A stretch of 64,000 nt of DNA, from NCBI RefSeq assembly GCF_005670685.2, contig NZ_CP062008.1, positions 2,356,001-2,420,000 of the forward strand, read 5' to 3'. This document shows, piece by piece, positions 37,113-47,837 of this stretch. This stretch comes from Mycolicibacterium mucogenicum DSM 44124. GTDB taxonomy: Bacteria; Actinomycetota; Actinomycetes; Mycobacteriales; Mycobacteriaceae. A program made the position numbers and the translations under genes. A model generated the notes under the pieces. That model saw only the letters and a program-made list of their open reading frames with translations, had not been told where the DNA came from and did not search any database. Each line of letters begins with the position of its first letter. Position 1 is the stretch's first letter.

Positions 37113-38152
37113 ACATCGACATGGCGGCACTACATGCCATCGAAGCGGACAAGGGAATCAGCGTCGACGTCGTCGTCGACACGATCAAGACGGCGCTGCT
37201 GACCGCGTACCGCCACACCGAAGGGCACGAGCCCGACGCGTACATCGACATCGACCGCAAGTCGGGCATCGTGCGGGTGATCGCCCGCCAGACCGACACC
37301 GACGGGACCGTCATCCACGAGTGGGACGACACCCCCGAGGGATTCGGCCGGATCGCGGCGACCACCGCGCGTCAGGTGATCCTGCAGCGATTGCGCGACG
37401 CGGAGAACGAGAAGAACTACGGCGAGTTCTCGGCGCGTGAGGGCGACATCGTCGCCGGCGTCATCCAGCGCGACGCCCGGGCCAACGCCCGCGGTCTCGT
37501 GGTGGTGCGGGTCGGCACGGAGGCCAAGGGCTCCGAGGGCGTGATCCCGGCCGCCGAGCAGGTGCCGGGGGAGAGCTACGTGCACGGCGACCGCGTGCGC
37601 TGCTACGTCGTCGGGGTCACCCGCGGCGCCCGCGAACCCGTCATCACGCTGTCGCGGACCCACCCGAACCTGGTGCGCAAGCTCTTCTCGCTGGAGGTCC
37701 CCGAGATCGCCGACGAGTCGGTCGAGATCGTCGCGGTGGCGCGTGAGGCCGGGCACCGATCCAAGATCGCCGTCGCGTCGCGGGTGCCGGGGCTGAACGC
37801 CAAGGGCGCCTGCATCGGCCCGATGGGTCAGCGCGTGCGCAACGTGATGAGCGAGCTGTCCGGCGAGAAGATCGACATCATCGACTACGACGAGGACCCG
37901 GCGAAGTTCGTCGCCAACGCCCTGTCGCCGGCCAAGGTCGTATCGGTGACGGTGATCGACGAGGCACAGCGCGCGGCACGCGTCGTGGTGCCCGATTTCC
38001 AGCTGTCGCTGGCGATCGGCAAGGAGGGCCAGAACGCCCGCCTGGCGGCGCGTCTCACCGGTTGGCGCATCGACATCCGCAGTGACGCCGACGGTCAGGG
38101 TGCGGACGCCGGTGGCCGGTCGGCAGGCCATGGCGGCGGCCGCGACCGCTGA
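37109..38152 (+). CDS. nusA: Transcription termination/antitermination factor NusA
   Basis: An RNA polymerase-binding factor controlling pausing, termination and rRNA antitermination. The 347-aa protein has the N-terminal RNAP-binding domain ([20 protein letters not shown]), S1 domain (about 110-180, [20 protein letters not shown]), and two KH domains ([19 protein letters not shown] loop, here [20 protein letters not shown]; and [19 protein letters not shown]). It lacks the C-terminal acidic repeats, as usual in actinobacteria. The start overlaps rimP (ATGA). Confidence 0.96.
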   Translation: MNIDMAALHAIEADKGISVDVVVDTIKTALLTAYRHTEGHEPDAYIDIDRKSGIVRVIARQTDTDGTVIHEWDDTPEGFGRIAATTARQVILQRLRDAENEKNYGEFSAREGDIVAGVIQRDARANARGLVVVRVGTEAKGSEGVIPAAEQVPGESYVHGDRVRCYVVGVTRGAREPVITLSRTHPNLVRKLFSLEVPEIADESVEIVAVAREAGHRSKIAVASRVPGLNAKGACIGPMGQRVRNVMSELSGEKIDIIDYDEDPAKFVANALSPAKVVSVTVIDEAQRAARVVVPDFQLSLAIGKEGQNARLAARLTGWRIDIRSDADGQGADAGGRSAGHGGGRDR

Positions 38153-38223
38153 GCAAAAACCCGCAGTTACCGGCGGCGTGTCGGGGCCGAGACCGCGATT
38201 GAAGTTCAAGGGCCCCGAGACGG

Positions 38224-38229
38224 TAGACT
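38224..38229 (+). promoter_or_regulatory. -10 box TAGACT, leaderless start of ylxR
   Basis: TAGACT ends 5 nt before GTG 38235. It supplies a possible internal promoter for ylxR-infB, independent of the rimP promoter. Confidence 0.45.
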
Positions 38230-38234
38230 GCACT

Positions 38235-38525
38235 GTGATCCAGCGCGAGACTCCGACAGCTCCGGTGCGTACCTGCATCGGCTGCCGGAAACGAGAGCTG
38301 GCCGTCGACTTGCTTCGAGTGGCAGCTGTACGCGACGGGGACGGTAAATGCGCCGTCTCGGTCGATTCAGCGGGTAGCCTGCCGGGTCGGGGTGCGTGGT
38401 TGCACCCGGTTCAGCAGTGCCTCAACGCGGCAGTTCGGCGGCGAGCATTCGCCCGAGCGTTGCGCATCACCGGTTCGCCGGACACCTCTGCGGTCGAAGA
38501 GTTCTTCAGTGCCTTACCCGCCTGA
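38235..38525 (+). CDS. YlxR family RNA-binding protein (RNase P modulator RnpM type)
   Basis: A 96-aa basic protein of the YlxR/DUF448 family, which binds RNA and stands between nusA and infB in many bacteria. The signature [20 protein letters not shown] is near the N-terminus, and [22 protein letters not shown] follows. GTG 38235 matches the start of the family domain and sits just after a -10 box; an in-frame upstream ATG at 38082 would overlap nusA by 71 bp and add a non-conserved leader. Equivalent to Rv2840c. Confidence 0.9.
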   Translation: MIQRETPTAPVRTCIGCRKRELAVDLLRVAAVRDGDGKCAVSVDSAGSLPGRGAWLHPVQQCLNAAVRRRAFARALRITGSPDTSAVEEFFSALPA

Positions 38526-38658
38526 CGAACCCGGAACGCCACAGCAAGAGAACAGGTAGCGAAGAACATGAGCACACCGTGAAGTCCCGATGACCATGCG
38601 TCATAGCTAAACCGAGGCGCGGCCTACCCACCGCTGACGCCTCACGACGAGGAGAGAA
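38526..38658 (+). promoter_or_regulatory. infB mRNA leader with three overlapping mini-ORFs and a hairpin
   Basis: The 133-nt gap holds ATG-AGC-ACA-CCG-TGA (38568-38582), GTG-AAG-TCC-CGA-TGA (38579-38593, overlapping the first by GTGA) and ATG-ACC-ATG-CGT-CAT-AGC-TAA (38590-38610, overlapping the second by ATGA). A hairpin GAGGCG (38614-38619)/CGCCTC (38638-38643) precedes the infB ribosome binding site. Coupled mini-ORFs before a structured start suggest translational control of IF2; this is inference. Confidence 0.45.
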
Positions 38659-41508
38659 GTGGCAGCAGGTAAGGCACGCGTACACGAGTTGGCAAAAGAA
38701 CTCGGTGTCACCAGCAAGGAAGTGCTCGCCCGACTGAGCGAACAGGGCGAATTCGTGAAATCTGCGTCCTCCACTGTGGAGGCGCCCGTCGCACGCCGGT
38801 TGCGTGAGGCGTTCGGCGGCGGCAAGCCCGCCAAGTCCGACGCACCGGCCCCCGCGGCCGCCAAGCCGTCGGGTGCCCCGAAGCCCGGCGCACCCAAGCC
38901 GGCTGCCGTCGCGGCACCTGCCGCGCCTGCGCCCGCGGCCCCGGCCGCGGCTGCTCCGGCACCCGCAGCACCCGCACCGGCGGCTCCCGCTCCCGGTGGA
39001 CCCAAGCCGGGCGCACCCCGGCCCGCGGCTCCGCAGCCCCAGGCTCCGGCTCCCGCAGAGCCCGCCGCTCCGGCAGCGTCGGCCGCCCCGGCCGCTCCGG
39101 CTCAGCCGCGTCCGGCCACCCCGGGCGCGACCCCGGGTCCGCGACCTGGCGCACCCAAGCCGGCCCCGCGAGCTCCGCGCGTCGGCAACAACCCGTTCTC
39201 TTCCCAGCAGCCGGTCGAGCGCCCGGCCCCGCGTCCGGCTCCCGGTCCCGGTGGCCCGCGTCCGGGTCCCGGCGCCGGTGGACCCCGTCCGGGCGGTGGC
39301 CCGCGTCCGGGTGTCACGCCTGGCAACATGCCCCCGCGTCCGCCGGGTGCCCGTCCGGGTGCCGTCGGTCGTCCGGGTGGTCCGCGTCCCGGCCCCGGTG
39401 GCGGTCCGCGTCCCGGTGGTGGCCCTCGTCCCGGCGGTGCCGGTGGCGGCGGTAACTACCGCGGCGGTGGCGCCGGCGGTGGTGCAGGTGCCGGTGCCGG
39501 TGGTGGCTTCCGCGGTCGCCCCGGTGGCGGCGGTGCTCCCGGTGGCGGTGGTCCCGGTGGCGGCGGTGGTCGTCCCGGTCAGCGCGGCGGTGCCGCGGGT
39601 GCCTTCGGGCGTCCCGGTGGCGCACCCCGTCGTGGCCGTAAGTCGAAGCGCGCAAAACGCGCCGAATACGAGAACATGCAGGCCCCGATCGTCGGTGGCG
39701 TGCGGTTGCCGCACGGCAACGGCGAGGTCATCCGCCTCGCTCGCGGCGCGTCGCTGAGCGACTTCGCCGAGAAGATCAACGCCAACCCGGCTTCGCTGGT
39801 GCAGGCGCTGTTCAACCTGGGCGAGATGGTGACCGCCACCCAGTCGGTGGGTGACGACACCCTCGAGCTGCTGGGCAGCGAGATGAACTACGTCGTGCAG
39901 GTCGTGTCCCCGGAGGACGAGGACCGCGAGCTGCTCGAGTCGTTCGACCTCACCTACGGCGAGGACGCCGGCGACGAGGACGACCTGGCCAGCCGGCCGC
40001 CGGTGGTCACCGTCATGGGCCACGTCGACCACGGTAAGACGCGACTGCTCGACACGATCCGTAAGGCGAACGTCCGCGAGGGCGAGGCCGGTGGCATCAC
40101 CCAGCACATCGGCGCCTACCAGGTGCTGACCGAGCTGGACGGCAACGAGCGTCTGGTGACGTTCATCGACACCCCGGGTCACGAGGCGTTCACCGCCATG
40201 CGTGCCCGTGGTGCCAAGGCCACCGATATCGCGATCCTGGTGGTCGCCGCCGACGACGGCGTCATGCCGCAGACGGTGGAGGCCATCAACCACGCTCAGG
40301 CCGCTGATGTGCCGATCGTGGTGGCGGTCAACAAGATCGACAAGGAAGGCGCGGATCCGCAGAAGATCCGGGCGCAGCTGACCGAGTACAACCTGGTGGC
40401 CGAGGATTACGGCGGCGACACCATGTTCGTGGACATCTCGGCCAAGCAGGGCACCAACATCGACGGCCTGCTCGAAGCAGTGCTGCTGACCGCGGATGCC
40501 TCGCTGGACCTGCGGGCCAACCCCGACATGGAGGCCCAGGGTGTGGCCATCGAGGCGCACCTGGACCGCGGTCGCGGCCCGGTCGCCACGGTGCTGGTGC
40601 AGCGCGGCACGCTGCGCGTCGGTGACTCGGTGGTCGCCGGCGACGCCTACGGCCGCGTCCGCCGCATGGTCGACGAGCACGGCGAGGACGTCGAAGAGGC
40701 GTTCCCGTCGCGTCCGGTCCAGGTCATCGGTTTCACCTCGGTGCCCGGCGCCGGCGACAACTTCCTGGTCGTCGACGAGGACCGCATCGCCCGGCAGATC
40801 GCCGACCGGCGCAGCGCGCGCAAGCGCAATGCGCTGGCCGCACGTTCGCGCAAGCGCATCAGCCTGGAAGACCTGGATTCGGCGCTGAAGGAAACCAGCC
40901 AGCTGAACCTGATCTTGAAGGGCGACAACTCGGGCACCGTCGAGGCGCTCGAGGAGGCCTTGATGGGCATCCAGATCGACGACGAGGTGGAACTGCGCGT
41001 CATCGACCGCGGTGTCGGTGGCGTCACCGAGACCAACGTCAACCTGGCGTCGGCTTCGGATGCGATCATCATCGGCTTCAACGTCCGTGCCGAGGGCAAG
41101 GCGACGGAGCTGGCGAACCGCGAGGGCGTGGAGATCCGGTACTACTCGGTGATCTACCAGGCCATCGACGAGATCGAGAGCGCGCTCAAGGGCATGCTCA
41201 AGCCGGTCTACGAGGAGAAGGAGCTCGGCCGCGCCGAGATCCGCGCCATCTTCCGGTCGTCGAAGGTCGGCAACATCGCTGGTTGCCTCGTGCAGTCGGG
41301 CATCATGCGGCGTAACGCCAAGGCCCGCCTGTTGCGTGACAACATCGTCATCGCCGAGAACCTCACGGTGTCTTCGCTCAAGCGCGAGAAGGACGACGCC
41401 ACCGAGGTGCGCGAAGGTTACGAATGCGGTCTGACGCTGACCTACAACGACATCAAGGAAGGCGACGTCATCGAGACGTACGAACTCGTCGAGAAGGCTC
41501 GTACCTAG
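38659..41508 (+). CDS. infB: Translation initiation factor IF-2
   Basis: A GTPase that brings initiator fMet-tRNA to the 30S subunit. The 949-aa protein begins with the IF2_N domain ([21 protein letters not shown]). A long Pro/Ala then Pro/Gly/Arg-rich disordered region (about 55-330) and a second IF2_N-like segment follow. The G domain has GHVDHGKT (Lys460), DTPGHEA and NKIDK, then domains II-IV. The N-terminal region is somewhat longer than in M. tuberculosis (about 900 aa total). GTG 38659 has GAGGAGA upstream. The stop abuts the rbfA GTG. Confidence 0.97.
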   Translation: MAAGKARVHELAKELGVTSKEVLARLSEQGEFVKSASSTVEAPVARRLREAFGGGKPAKSDAPAPAAAKPSGAPKPGAPKPAAVAAPAAPAPAAPAAAAPAPAAPAPAAPAPGGPKPGAPRPAAPQPQAPAPAEPAAPAASAAPAAPAQPRPATPGATPGPRPGAPKPAPRAPRVGNNPFSSQQPVERPAPRPAPGPGGPRPGPGAGGPRPGGGPRPGVTPGNMPPRPPGARPGAVGRPGGPRPGPGGGPRPGGGPRPGGAGGGGNYRGGGAGGGAGAGAGGGFRGRPGGGGAPGGGGPGGGGGRPGQRGGAAGAFGRPGGAPRRGRKSKRAKRAEYENMQAPIVGGVRLPHGNGEVIRLARGASLSDFAEKINANPASLVQALFNLGEMVTATQSVGDDTLELLGSEMNYVVQVVSPEDEDRELLESFDLTYGEDAGDEDDLASRPPVVTVMGHVDHGKTRLLDTIRKANVREGEAGGITQHIGAYQVLTELDGNERLVTFIDTPGHEAFTAMRARGAKATDIAILVVAADDGVMPQTVEAINHAQAADVPIVVAVNKIDKEGADPQKIRAQLTEYNLVAEDYGGDTMFVDISAKQGTNIDGLLEAVLLTADASLDLRANPDMEAQGVAIEAHLDRGRGPVATVLVQRGTLRVGDSVVAGDAYGRVRRMVDEHGEDVEEAFPSRPVQVIGFTSVPGAGDNFLVVDEDRIARQIADRRSARKRNALAARSRKRISLEDLDSALKETSQLNLILKGDNSGTVEALEEALMGIQIDDEVELRVIDRGVGGVTETNVNLASASDAIIIGFNVRAEGKATELANREGVEIRYYSVIYQAIDEIESALKGMLKPVYEEKELGRAEIRAIFRSSKVGNIAGCLVQSGIMRRNAKARLLRDNIVIAENLTVSSLKREKDDATEVREGYECGLTLTYNDIKEGDVIETYELVEKART

Positions 41509-42961
<1,453 letters not shown>

Positions 42962-42989
42962 CCGGCCCTTGCCCGTGCCAGCCCCCTTC

Positions 42990-43054
42990 CCGCGAGCGGC
43001 CGTGTTTGTACGCCGACACGCCGTCTTCGGCGTGCACCTTGGTGCCGCTCGCGG
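42990..43054. repeat. 65-bp cruciform-type palindrome between nrnA and the MATE gene
   Basis: Perfect 11-base outer arms lie at 42990-43000 (CCGCGAGCGGC) and 43044-43054. A nested perfect 7-base stem CACGCCG (43017-43023)/CGGCGTG (43028-43034) has a 4-base loop. This looks like the dispersed mycobacterial intergenic palindrome with the core TTTGTACGCCGACACGCC. It may act as a hairpin reducing read-through. Confidence 0.85.
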
Positions 43055-43072
43055 CCGGCGAGTGTGCGCGTC

Positions 43073-44371
43073 GTGACCACCGAGGTCACCGGCCGGCGCA
43101 TCGCGGGCCTCGCCTTCCCTGCGCTCGGGGTGCTCGCCGCCGAGCCCATCTACCTCCTGCTCGACACTGCGGTCGTCGGCCGACTCGGCGCACTGCCGTT
43201 GGCTGGCCTGGCGGTCGGCGGCCTGATCCTCAGCCTGGTCGGCTCGCAGCTGACGTTCCTGTCGTACGGCACGACGTCGCGGTCGGCCCGGAGCTTCGGC
43301 GCCGGTGACCGGGCCGGTGCGGTCGGGGAGGGCGTGCAGGCCACCTGGCTGGCGCTGGCTGTCGGCGTGCTCATCGTGGTGGTGGTGCAGGCGTTGGCGC
43401 CCTTTCTGCTCACGGCCATCGCCGGGTCACGGGGCGGCATCGCCGAGACCGCACTGCCGTGGCTGCGTGTCGCGATCTTGGCCGTACCCGCGATCCTGAT
43501 CTCCATGGCCGGCAACGGCTGGCTGCGCGGTGTGCAGGACACCGTCCGGCCGCTGCGGTATGTGCTTGTCGGCGTGGGTATTTCAGCGGTGCTGTGTCCG
43601 GTGCTGGTCTTCGGGTGGCTCGGGCTGCCGCGGCTCGGCCTGACCGGATCGGCGGTAGCCAATCTGGTGGGGCAGTGGATCGCCGCGGCGCTGTTCGGGT
43701 ATGCGCTGCTGTCCGAACGGGTTTCGCTGCGACTGCGGCCCGACGTGCTGCGCGCGCAGCTGACCATGGGCCGCGACCTGGTGCTACGGTCCCTGGCGTT
43801 CCAAGTGTGTTTCCTGTCTGCCGGCGCGGTCGCGGCCCGGTTCGGTGCGGCCGCCGTCGCCGCCCACCAGGTGGTGCTGCAGCTGTGGAATTTCCTTGCG
43901 CTCGTGCTGGATTCGCTGGCCATCGCGGCGCAGTCACTCGTCGGCGCGGCCCTCGGCGCGGGGGAGTCGGCGCATGCCAAGGCGGTGGCGCGGCGCGTGA
44001 CGGTCTATTCGGCGGCCGCGGCGACGGTGCTGGCGGCGGTTTTCGCAGTGGGCTCCGGTGTGCTGCCGGCAGTGTTCACCGCGGACCATGCGGTGCGGGA
44101 TCAGATCGGTATCCCGTGGTGGTTCATGGTGGCCCAATTGCCCATCGCGGGAATCGTTTTCGCGCTCGACGGGGTGCTGCTCGGCGCCGGTGACGCGAAG
44201 TTCATGCGCAACGCCACCCTGATCAGCGGGCTCGTCGGCTTCCTGCCGCTGATCTGGTTGTCGCTCGCCTTCGGGTGGGGCCTCGCCGGCATCTGGTCCG
44301 GGCTGACCACGTTCCTGGTGCTGCGGCTCGTCTTCGTCGGCTGGCGCGCGCTGTCCGGCCGCTGGGCGTGA
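43073..44371 (+). CDS. dinF: MATE family efflux transporter
   Basis: A 432-aa membrane protein with 12 predicted helices of the DinF subgroup of MATE multidrug exporters. Signatures are IAGLAFPALGVLAAEPIYLLLDTAVVGRLG at the N-terminus, FLSYGTTSRSARSFGAGDRA, and the symmetric second half (FALDGVLLGAGDAKFM). The substrate is unknown. GTG 43073 is preferred because the homologous start lies there; GTG 43064 would add three residues. It corresponds to Rv2836c and ends the translation operon. Confidence 0.92.
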   Translation: MTTEVTGRRIAGLAFPALGVLAAEPIYLLLDTAVVGRLGALPLAGLAVGGLILSLVGSQLTFLSYGTTSRSARSFGAGDRAGAVGEGVQATWLALAVGVLIVVVVQALAPFLLTAIAGSRGGIAETALPWLRVAILAVPAILISMAGNGWLRGVQDTVRPLRYVLVGVGISAVLCPVLVFGWLGLPRLGLTGSAVANLVGQWIAAALFGYALLSERVSLRLRPDVLRAQLTMGRDLVLRSLAFQVCFLSAGAVAARFGAAAVAAHQVVLQLWNFLALVLDSLAIAAQSLVGAALGAGESAHAKAVARRVTVYSAAAATVLAAVFAVGSGVLPAVFTADHAVRDQIGIPWWFMVAQLPIAGIVFALDGVLLGAGDAKFMRNATLISGLVGFLPLIWLSLAFGWGLAGIWSGLTTFLVLRLVFVGWRALSGRWA

Positions 44372-44400
44372 GCAGGGCGCCCGAAAGGCGTCGTCACCCA

Positions 44401-44417
44401 CCTCTCGCGGGGAGAGG
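44401..44417. terminator. Hairpin between converging dinF and echA16
   Basis: CCTCTC (44401-44406) pairs with GAGAGG (44412-44417) around a 5-nt loop. It lies in the 55-bp gap between two converging genes. No U-tract is present. Confidence 0.5.
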
Positions 44418-44426
44418 GAACAGCTA

Positions 44427-45176
44427 CTAGACCTGGGTGCGGCCGCGCTGCATGACGGCGTCGCGGTTGGCGGCGATGTCGTTGCCGCTGGAGGCGTCCA
44501 TCCACTTGCGGGCCGACGCGGCTTCGATCCACAGCCCGGCATCGGTCTGCGAGCCGTCGATCTTGTGGTACGAGTCCAGCAGCGCGCGCACGGCGTTCTG
44601 ATTGTTGCCGACGATCGAGGCGGCGACGCGGCGCGCGGTCGGGAGCAGCTCGTCGTGCGGCACCACCTCGGTGACCAGCCCGGCGCGCAGCGCCTCGGCC
44701 GCCGACAGGTAGTCGCCGGTCAGGCTCATCCGGCGGGCCAGGCCGACGCCGGCCTTCTGCGGCAGCCGCACGCTCAGACCCCAGGTCGGCAGCAGTCCGA
44801 CGCGGGCGTGGGTGTCGGCGAACTTGGCGCTCTCCGAGGCGATCAGGATGTCGCAGTACAGCGCCAGCTCCAGGCCGCCGGTGACGGCCGCGCCGTTGAT
44901 GGCGCCGATGACGGGCTTGGTCATGTTGGGCCACTTCGGCGAGATGTCCGGCAGGTCCGCGCCCTCGCCGAGTTCCTTGAGGTCCAGACCGGCGCAGAAC
45001 ACAGGGTCGGCGCCCGTCAGGATCACCACGTCGACGTCCGGGTCGGCCTCGGCCTGGCGCAGCGCGCCGTAGAAGGCATCGCGCAGCTCGTAGGACAGCG
45101 CGTTCCGGGACTTCGGCCGGTTCAGCGTCAGGGTGCGAACCCGGTCGGTGGTGTCGATCAGTAGGACGTCGGTCAC
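44427..45176 (-). CDS. echA16: Enoyl-CoA hydratase/isomerase family protein EchA16
   Basis: A 249-aa crotonase-fold enzyme acting on acyl-CoA thioesters in the cytosol. The CoA/oxyanion sequences are LTLNRPKSRNALS, ADPVFCAGLDLKELG and AINGAAVTGGLELALYCDILIASE, where the second oxyanion Gly lies. THARVGLLPTWGLSVRLPQ is the second conserved block. The sequence follows M. tuberculosis EchA16 (Rv2831) along its length. GTG 45176 has AAGGAG five bases upstream, better than ATG 45200. Here it is directly beside dinF, so the intervening ugp sugar transport genes of M. tuberculosis are absent. Confidence 0.92.
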   Translation of the reverse strand: MTDVLLIDTTDRVRTLTLNRPKSRNALSYELRDAFYGALRQAEADPDVDVVILTGADPVFCAGLDLKELGEGADLPDISPKWPNMTKPVIGAINGAAVTGGLELALYCDILIASESAKFADTHARVGLLPTWGLSVRLPQKAGVGLARRMSLTGDYLSAAEALRAGLVTEVVPHDELLPTARRVAASIVGNNQNAVRALLDSYHKIDGSQTDAGLWIEAASARKWMDASSGNDIAANRDAVMQRGRTQV

Positions 45177-45234
45177 GTTGGCTCCTTGCGTTGCGGTCAC
45201 CCACCGACACCGTAACTTGCGGCCTGAACGCGCC

Positions 45235-45240
45235 TATCGT
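45235..45240 (+). promoter_or_regulatory. -10 box TATCGT before the DUF2277 gene
   Basis: TATCGT ends 7 nt before ATG 45248. The sequence between (GGAGGCC) holds a GGAGG too close to be an ideal ribosome binding site. Confidence 0.4.
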
Positions 45241-45247
45241 GGAGGCC

Positions 45248-45514
45248 ATGTGCCGCAACATCACCGAACTGCGTGGCCTGGAGCCGGCCGCCACGGCCGA
45301 GGAGATCGAGGCCGCCGCGCGTCAATACATCCGCAAGGTCAGCGGGATCACCCGTCCCACCGCCGCCAACGTCGACGCCTTCGAAGCCGCGGTCGCGGAG
45401 GTCACGGCTGTCACCGAGAGACTGTTGAACCAACTGCCGGCCCGTCGGCAGCCGCCCAAGACGGTGCCGCCGCTGCGGCGGCCCGAGGTGCAGGCGAGGT
45501 TGGCCGCCAAGTGA
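45248..45514 (+). CDS. DUF2277 family protein
   Basis: An 88-aa protein beginning MCRNITELRGLEPAATAEEI, the signature of the DUF2277 family, with ARQYIRKVSGITRPTAANVDAFEAAV. Function is unknown. ATG 45248 is the domain start. The stop overlaps the GTG of the next gene (GTGA), so the two are translationally coupled. Divergent from echA16. Confidence 0.9.
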   Translation: MCRNITELRGLEPAATAEEIEAAARQYIRKVSGITRPTAANVDAFEAAVAEVTAVTERLLNQLPARRQPPKTVPPLRRPEVQARLAAK

Positions 45515-46059
45515 ATTCGCCCGCGCTCAAGGAGTGGGGCGCGGCGGTACAGGCGCTGCTCGACGGACGTCAGACGGTGCTGTTGCGCAAGGGCGGTATC
45601 GGCGAGAAGCGTTTCGAGGTATCGGCGCCGGAGTTCGTGTTGTTCCCGACGGTCGAGCACAGCCACGCGGCGCGGGTCCGTCCTGAGTTCACCGATCTTC
45701 TCGAGCAGTCTGCGGGGGACAGCACCGAAACCGAGGTGGTACTGCGCGGCGGCGCGAAAGTCGTTGCGGCCGTGCCAGTTGAGCGTCCGGGGCAGCTGGA
45801 TGCCATCGCCGATCTGCATATTTGGACCGCTGAATCCGTGCAGAACGACCGGCTGGATTTCCGGCCCCGGCACCGGCTGACGGTCCTGGTGGTGCAGGCC
45901 AAACCACTCGTGGCACCGGTGCGGCTGCCGCGTACCCCCGACTATGCAGGCTGCCGCAGCTGGGTGGACCTGCCGGTGACGCCCGAGTGGGGACCGCCGG
46001 TGTACGACGACGCGGCGCTGGCCGCCATCACCGAGCGGGTGCGCGACTCAGTCGGCTGA
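45511..46059 (+). CDS. DUF1802 family protein
   Basis: A 182-aa protein of the DUF1802 type: LKEWGAAVQALLDGRQTVLLRKGGIGEKRFEV, EFVLFPTVEHSHAARVRP, and VLVVQAKPLV. Function is unknown. GTG 45511 overlaps the DUF2277 stop by 4 bases. Its end overlaps the stop of the converging CocE-type hydrolase by 12 bases. Confidence 0.88.
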   Translation: MNSPALKEWGAAVQALLDGRQTVLLRKGGIGEKRFEVSAPEFVLFPTVEHSHAARVRPEFTDLLEQSAGDSTETEVVLRGGAKVVAAVPVERPGQLDAIADLHIWTAESVQNDRLDFRPRHRLTVLVVQAKPLVAPVRLPRTPDYAGCRSWVDLPVTPEWGPPVYDDAALAAITERVRDSVG

Positions 46060-47691
46060 CAGCGCGACCACCGGCAGCAGCAGCCGGGACACCCCACCGG
46101 AGCCGTGGTGCACCGCGTGGGTGGCCGGCACCATCCGCTCGCCCGTGACGACGGGCTCGCCGGTGCCGAGGTTGCGGTCGTACCGCGGGTGGCAACCGCC
46201 CGCGACGATCACCCGCAGCCTGGAGCCGGCGGGGATCCGGTGCGCGACTGCGTCGAGTTCGAGTCGGAGGGTCTCGGGCTCGTCGGAAGGTGTTGTCAGC
46301 CTGCGGAATCCATCGCTGACGTTGCGGGACTTGCCCTTTGCGTCGACCGCGCTGAGCCGGACGAAGACGTCCCGGTTGGGGTTGTCGCACGACTGGGTCA
46401 GCTCGATCACCGGGTTTCCGACCAGGTACAGGTCTTCGGCGAGCGGCTCACCGGTGAAGTCGATGACGTCGGGCCGCCGGCTGAGGGCGGAATCCTCCTG
46501 GTAGCCCGCCGCCGACGACAGCAACCGGCCGCCCAGCGTGGGCGTCGGTGCCGCGGGATCGAAGGTGAATCGCGACGGTGGCACGGTGTCGGCGGGCGCG
46601 GTCGCGCTGAGCCGGTGCGCCGGCTGCAGGTAGAGCTCGAGTTCGGTGGCGGCCGGTGGCCAGTCCGGCATGGTCAGCCAGCCCTGCCCGTTGACCTCGA
46701 CCCGGACGGCCGCCCGTTCGGACTCCGGGGTGCGCTCGGCCAGGTGGGTGTCGAGCCAGGCCAGCGATTCCCGCAGCACCGTGGCGCCGCCGCGGGTCAT
46801 CACCTGGGTGTGGGTCCACGATCCGATGGTGACGGCGGTCGGCACGCCACGCGACTTCAGGCGCTGGAACTGCGTCAGGGTCTGCTCCAGGAACAGGTCT
46901 TGCCAGCCGCCGATGAGCAGCACCGGCACGTCGACCTTGTCGAGCGTGTCGCTGAAGGCCATGTTCTCCCAGAACGGGTCGGTGCCGTCGGGGTGGCTCA
47001 GCCAGGATTCGTACCAGGTCGCTCCGGAACCCAGTAGCCGGCGTCCGGCGGCTCCGGCCGGCACCTGGTCGTGTGTGCGGGCGACCAGGCGCGGTGCCCG
47101 AAAGCGCCGGGTCAGCACGGCCAGAGGTGGATCTTCCTGGTGCGCCATCATGTCGCTCCAGCCCAGGAAGTTGTCGAGCGTGAAAGCGCCGGTGCCCCAG
47201 GTTGATTCGGCGAAGTCGTGCGGGCCGACCATGATGATTGCGGCCTTGAGCTCGGGCGGGGGATCGGTGAGCAGCGCCCACTGGGTGAAGCCCAGGTACG
47301 ACAACCCGATTGTCGCGAACGACCCGGTGAACCACGGCTGATCGCGCAACCAGGCCGCGGTGTCCACGGCGTCGGCGATCTCGTTGACCATCGGTTCGAA
47401 GTCGCCACCGGAGCCGAACGTGCCGCGCACACTCTGCAGCAGCACGTGGTAGCCGCGGCGGGCGTATGCAGCGCCGAACACCGGGCCGAAGGGGAACCCA
47501 CGGCCGTAGGGGCACCGCACCAGCAGGGTGCCCTTCGCAGTGCCGGTGGGCGCGTAGTGGCTACCGACGAGTTCGACGCCGTCGCGCATCGGGGTGGTGA
47601 CGCGGCTGACGGTGTAGTCCGTCGTCGGGGGCGGGACGCCGAGGATGCGGCTCAGTAGTCGGGAAGCGAAGCGGGTGGTTCGTGAGCTCAC
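46048..47691 (-). CDS. CocE/NonD family hydrolase (X-Pro dipeptidyl-peptidase S15 type)
   Basis: A 547-aa serine hydrolase of the cocaine esterase/glutaryl-7-ACA acylase family. The N-terminal alpha/beta domain has the typical TTPMRDGVELVGSHYAPTG, RCPYGRG, GYHVLLQSVRGTFGSGG and the nucleophile elbow GLSYLG (Ser131). Catalytic Asp/His regions are LLIGGWQDLFL and GSWTHT. The C-terminal jelly roll is the PepX_C domain (SSAAGYQEDSALSRRPDVI; GSRLRVIVAGGCHPRYDRN). The substrate is unknown. GTG 47691 marks the start of protein-like sequence. It converges on the DUF1802 gene with a 12-bp overlap. Confidence 0.9.
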   Translation of the reverse strand: MSSRTTRFASRLLSRILGVPPPTTDYTVSRVTTPMRDGVELVGSHYAPTGTAKGTLLVRCPYGRGFPFGPVFGAAYARRGYHVLLQSVRGTFGSGGDFEPMVNEIADAVDTAAWLRDQPWFTGSFATIGLSYLGFTQWALLTDPPPELKAAIIMVGPHDFAESTWGTGAFTLDNFLGWSDMMAHQEDPPLAVLTRRFRAPRLVARTHDQVPAGAAGRRLLGSGATWYESWLSHPDGTDPFWENMAFSDTLDKVDVPVLLIGGWQDLFLEQTLTQFQRLKSRGVPTAVTIGSWTHTQVMTRGGATVLRESLAWLDTHLAERTPESERAAVRVEVNGQGWLTMPDWPPAATELELYLQPAHRLSATAPADTVPPSRFTFDPAAPTPTLGGRLLSSAAGYQEDSALSRRPDVIDFTGEPLAEDLYLVGNPVIELTQSCDNPNRDVFVRLSAVDAKGKSRNVSDGFRRLTTPSDEPETLRLELDAVAHRIPAGSRLRVIVAGGCHPRYDRNLGTGEPVVTGERMVPATHAVHHGSGGVSRLLLPVVALSAD

Positions 47692-47837
47692 GTTTTCGAA
47701 GGGTACCCACTTGCTGGGGACCGTGACGGCCGTGAGCGCCTCCGATGCTTGTGGACCGCAATCTGTCGGACCCCCGGAGTAGACCGGACTCAGGCCGGTG
47801 CGGCACATGTCTGCACCCCACGAGGCGGGGGGATCCG

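Noticed and set aside
38082..38234. Longer ylxR starting inside nusA
   Set aside because: Would add about 50 non-conserved residues; the family starts near residue 1 of the GTG 38235 protein.
38810..39650. Repeat array or recombination signal within infB
   Set aside because: It is the Pro/Ala and Gly/Pro/Arg low-complexity coding region of the IF2 N-terminus; the frame stays open and in phase.
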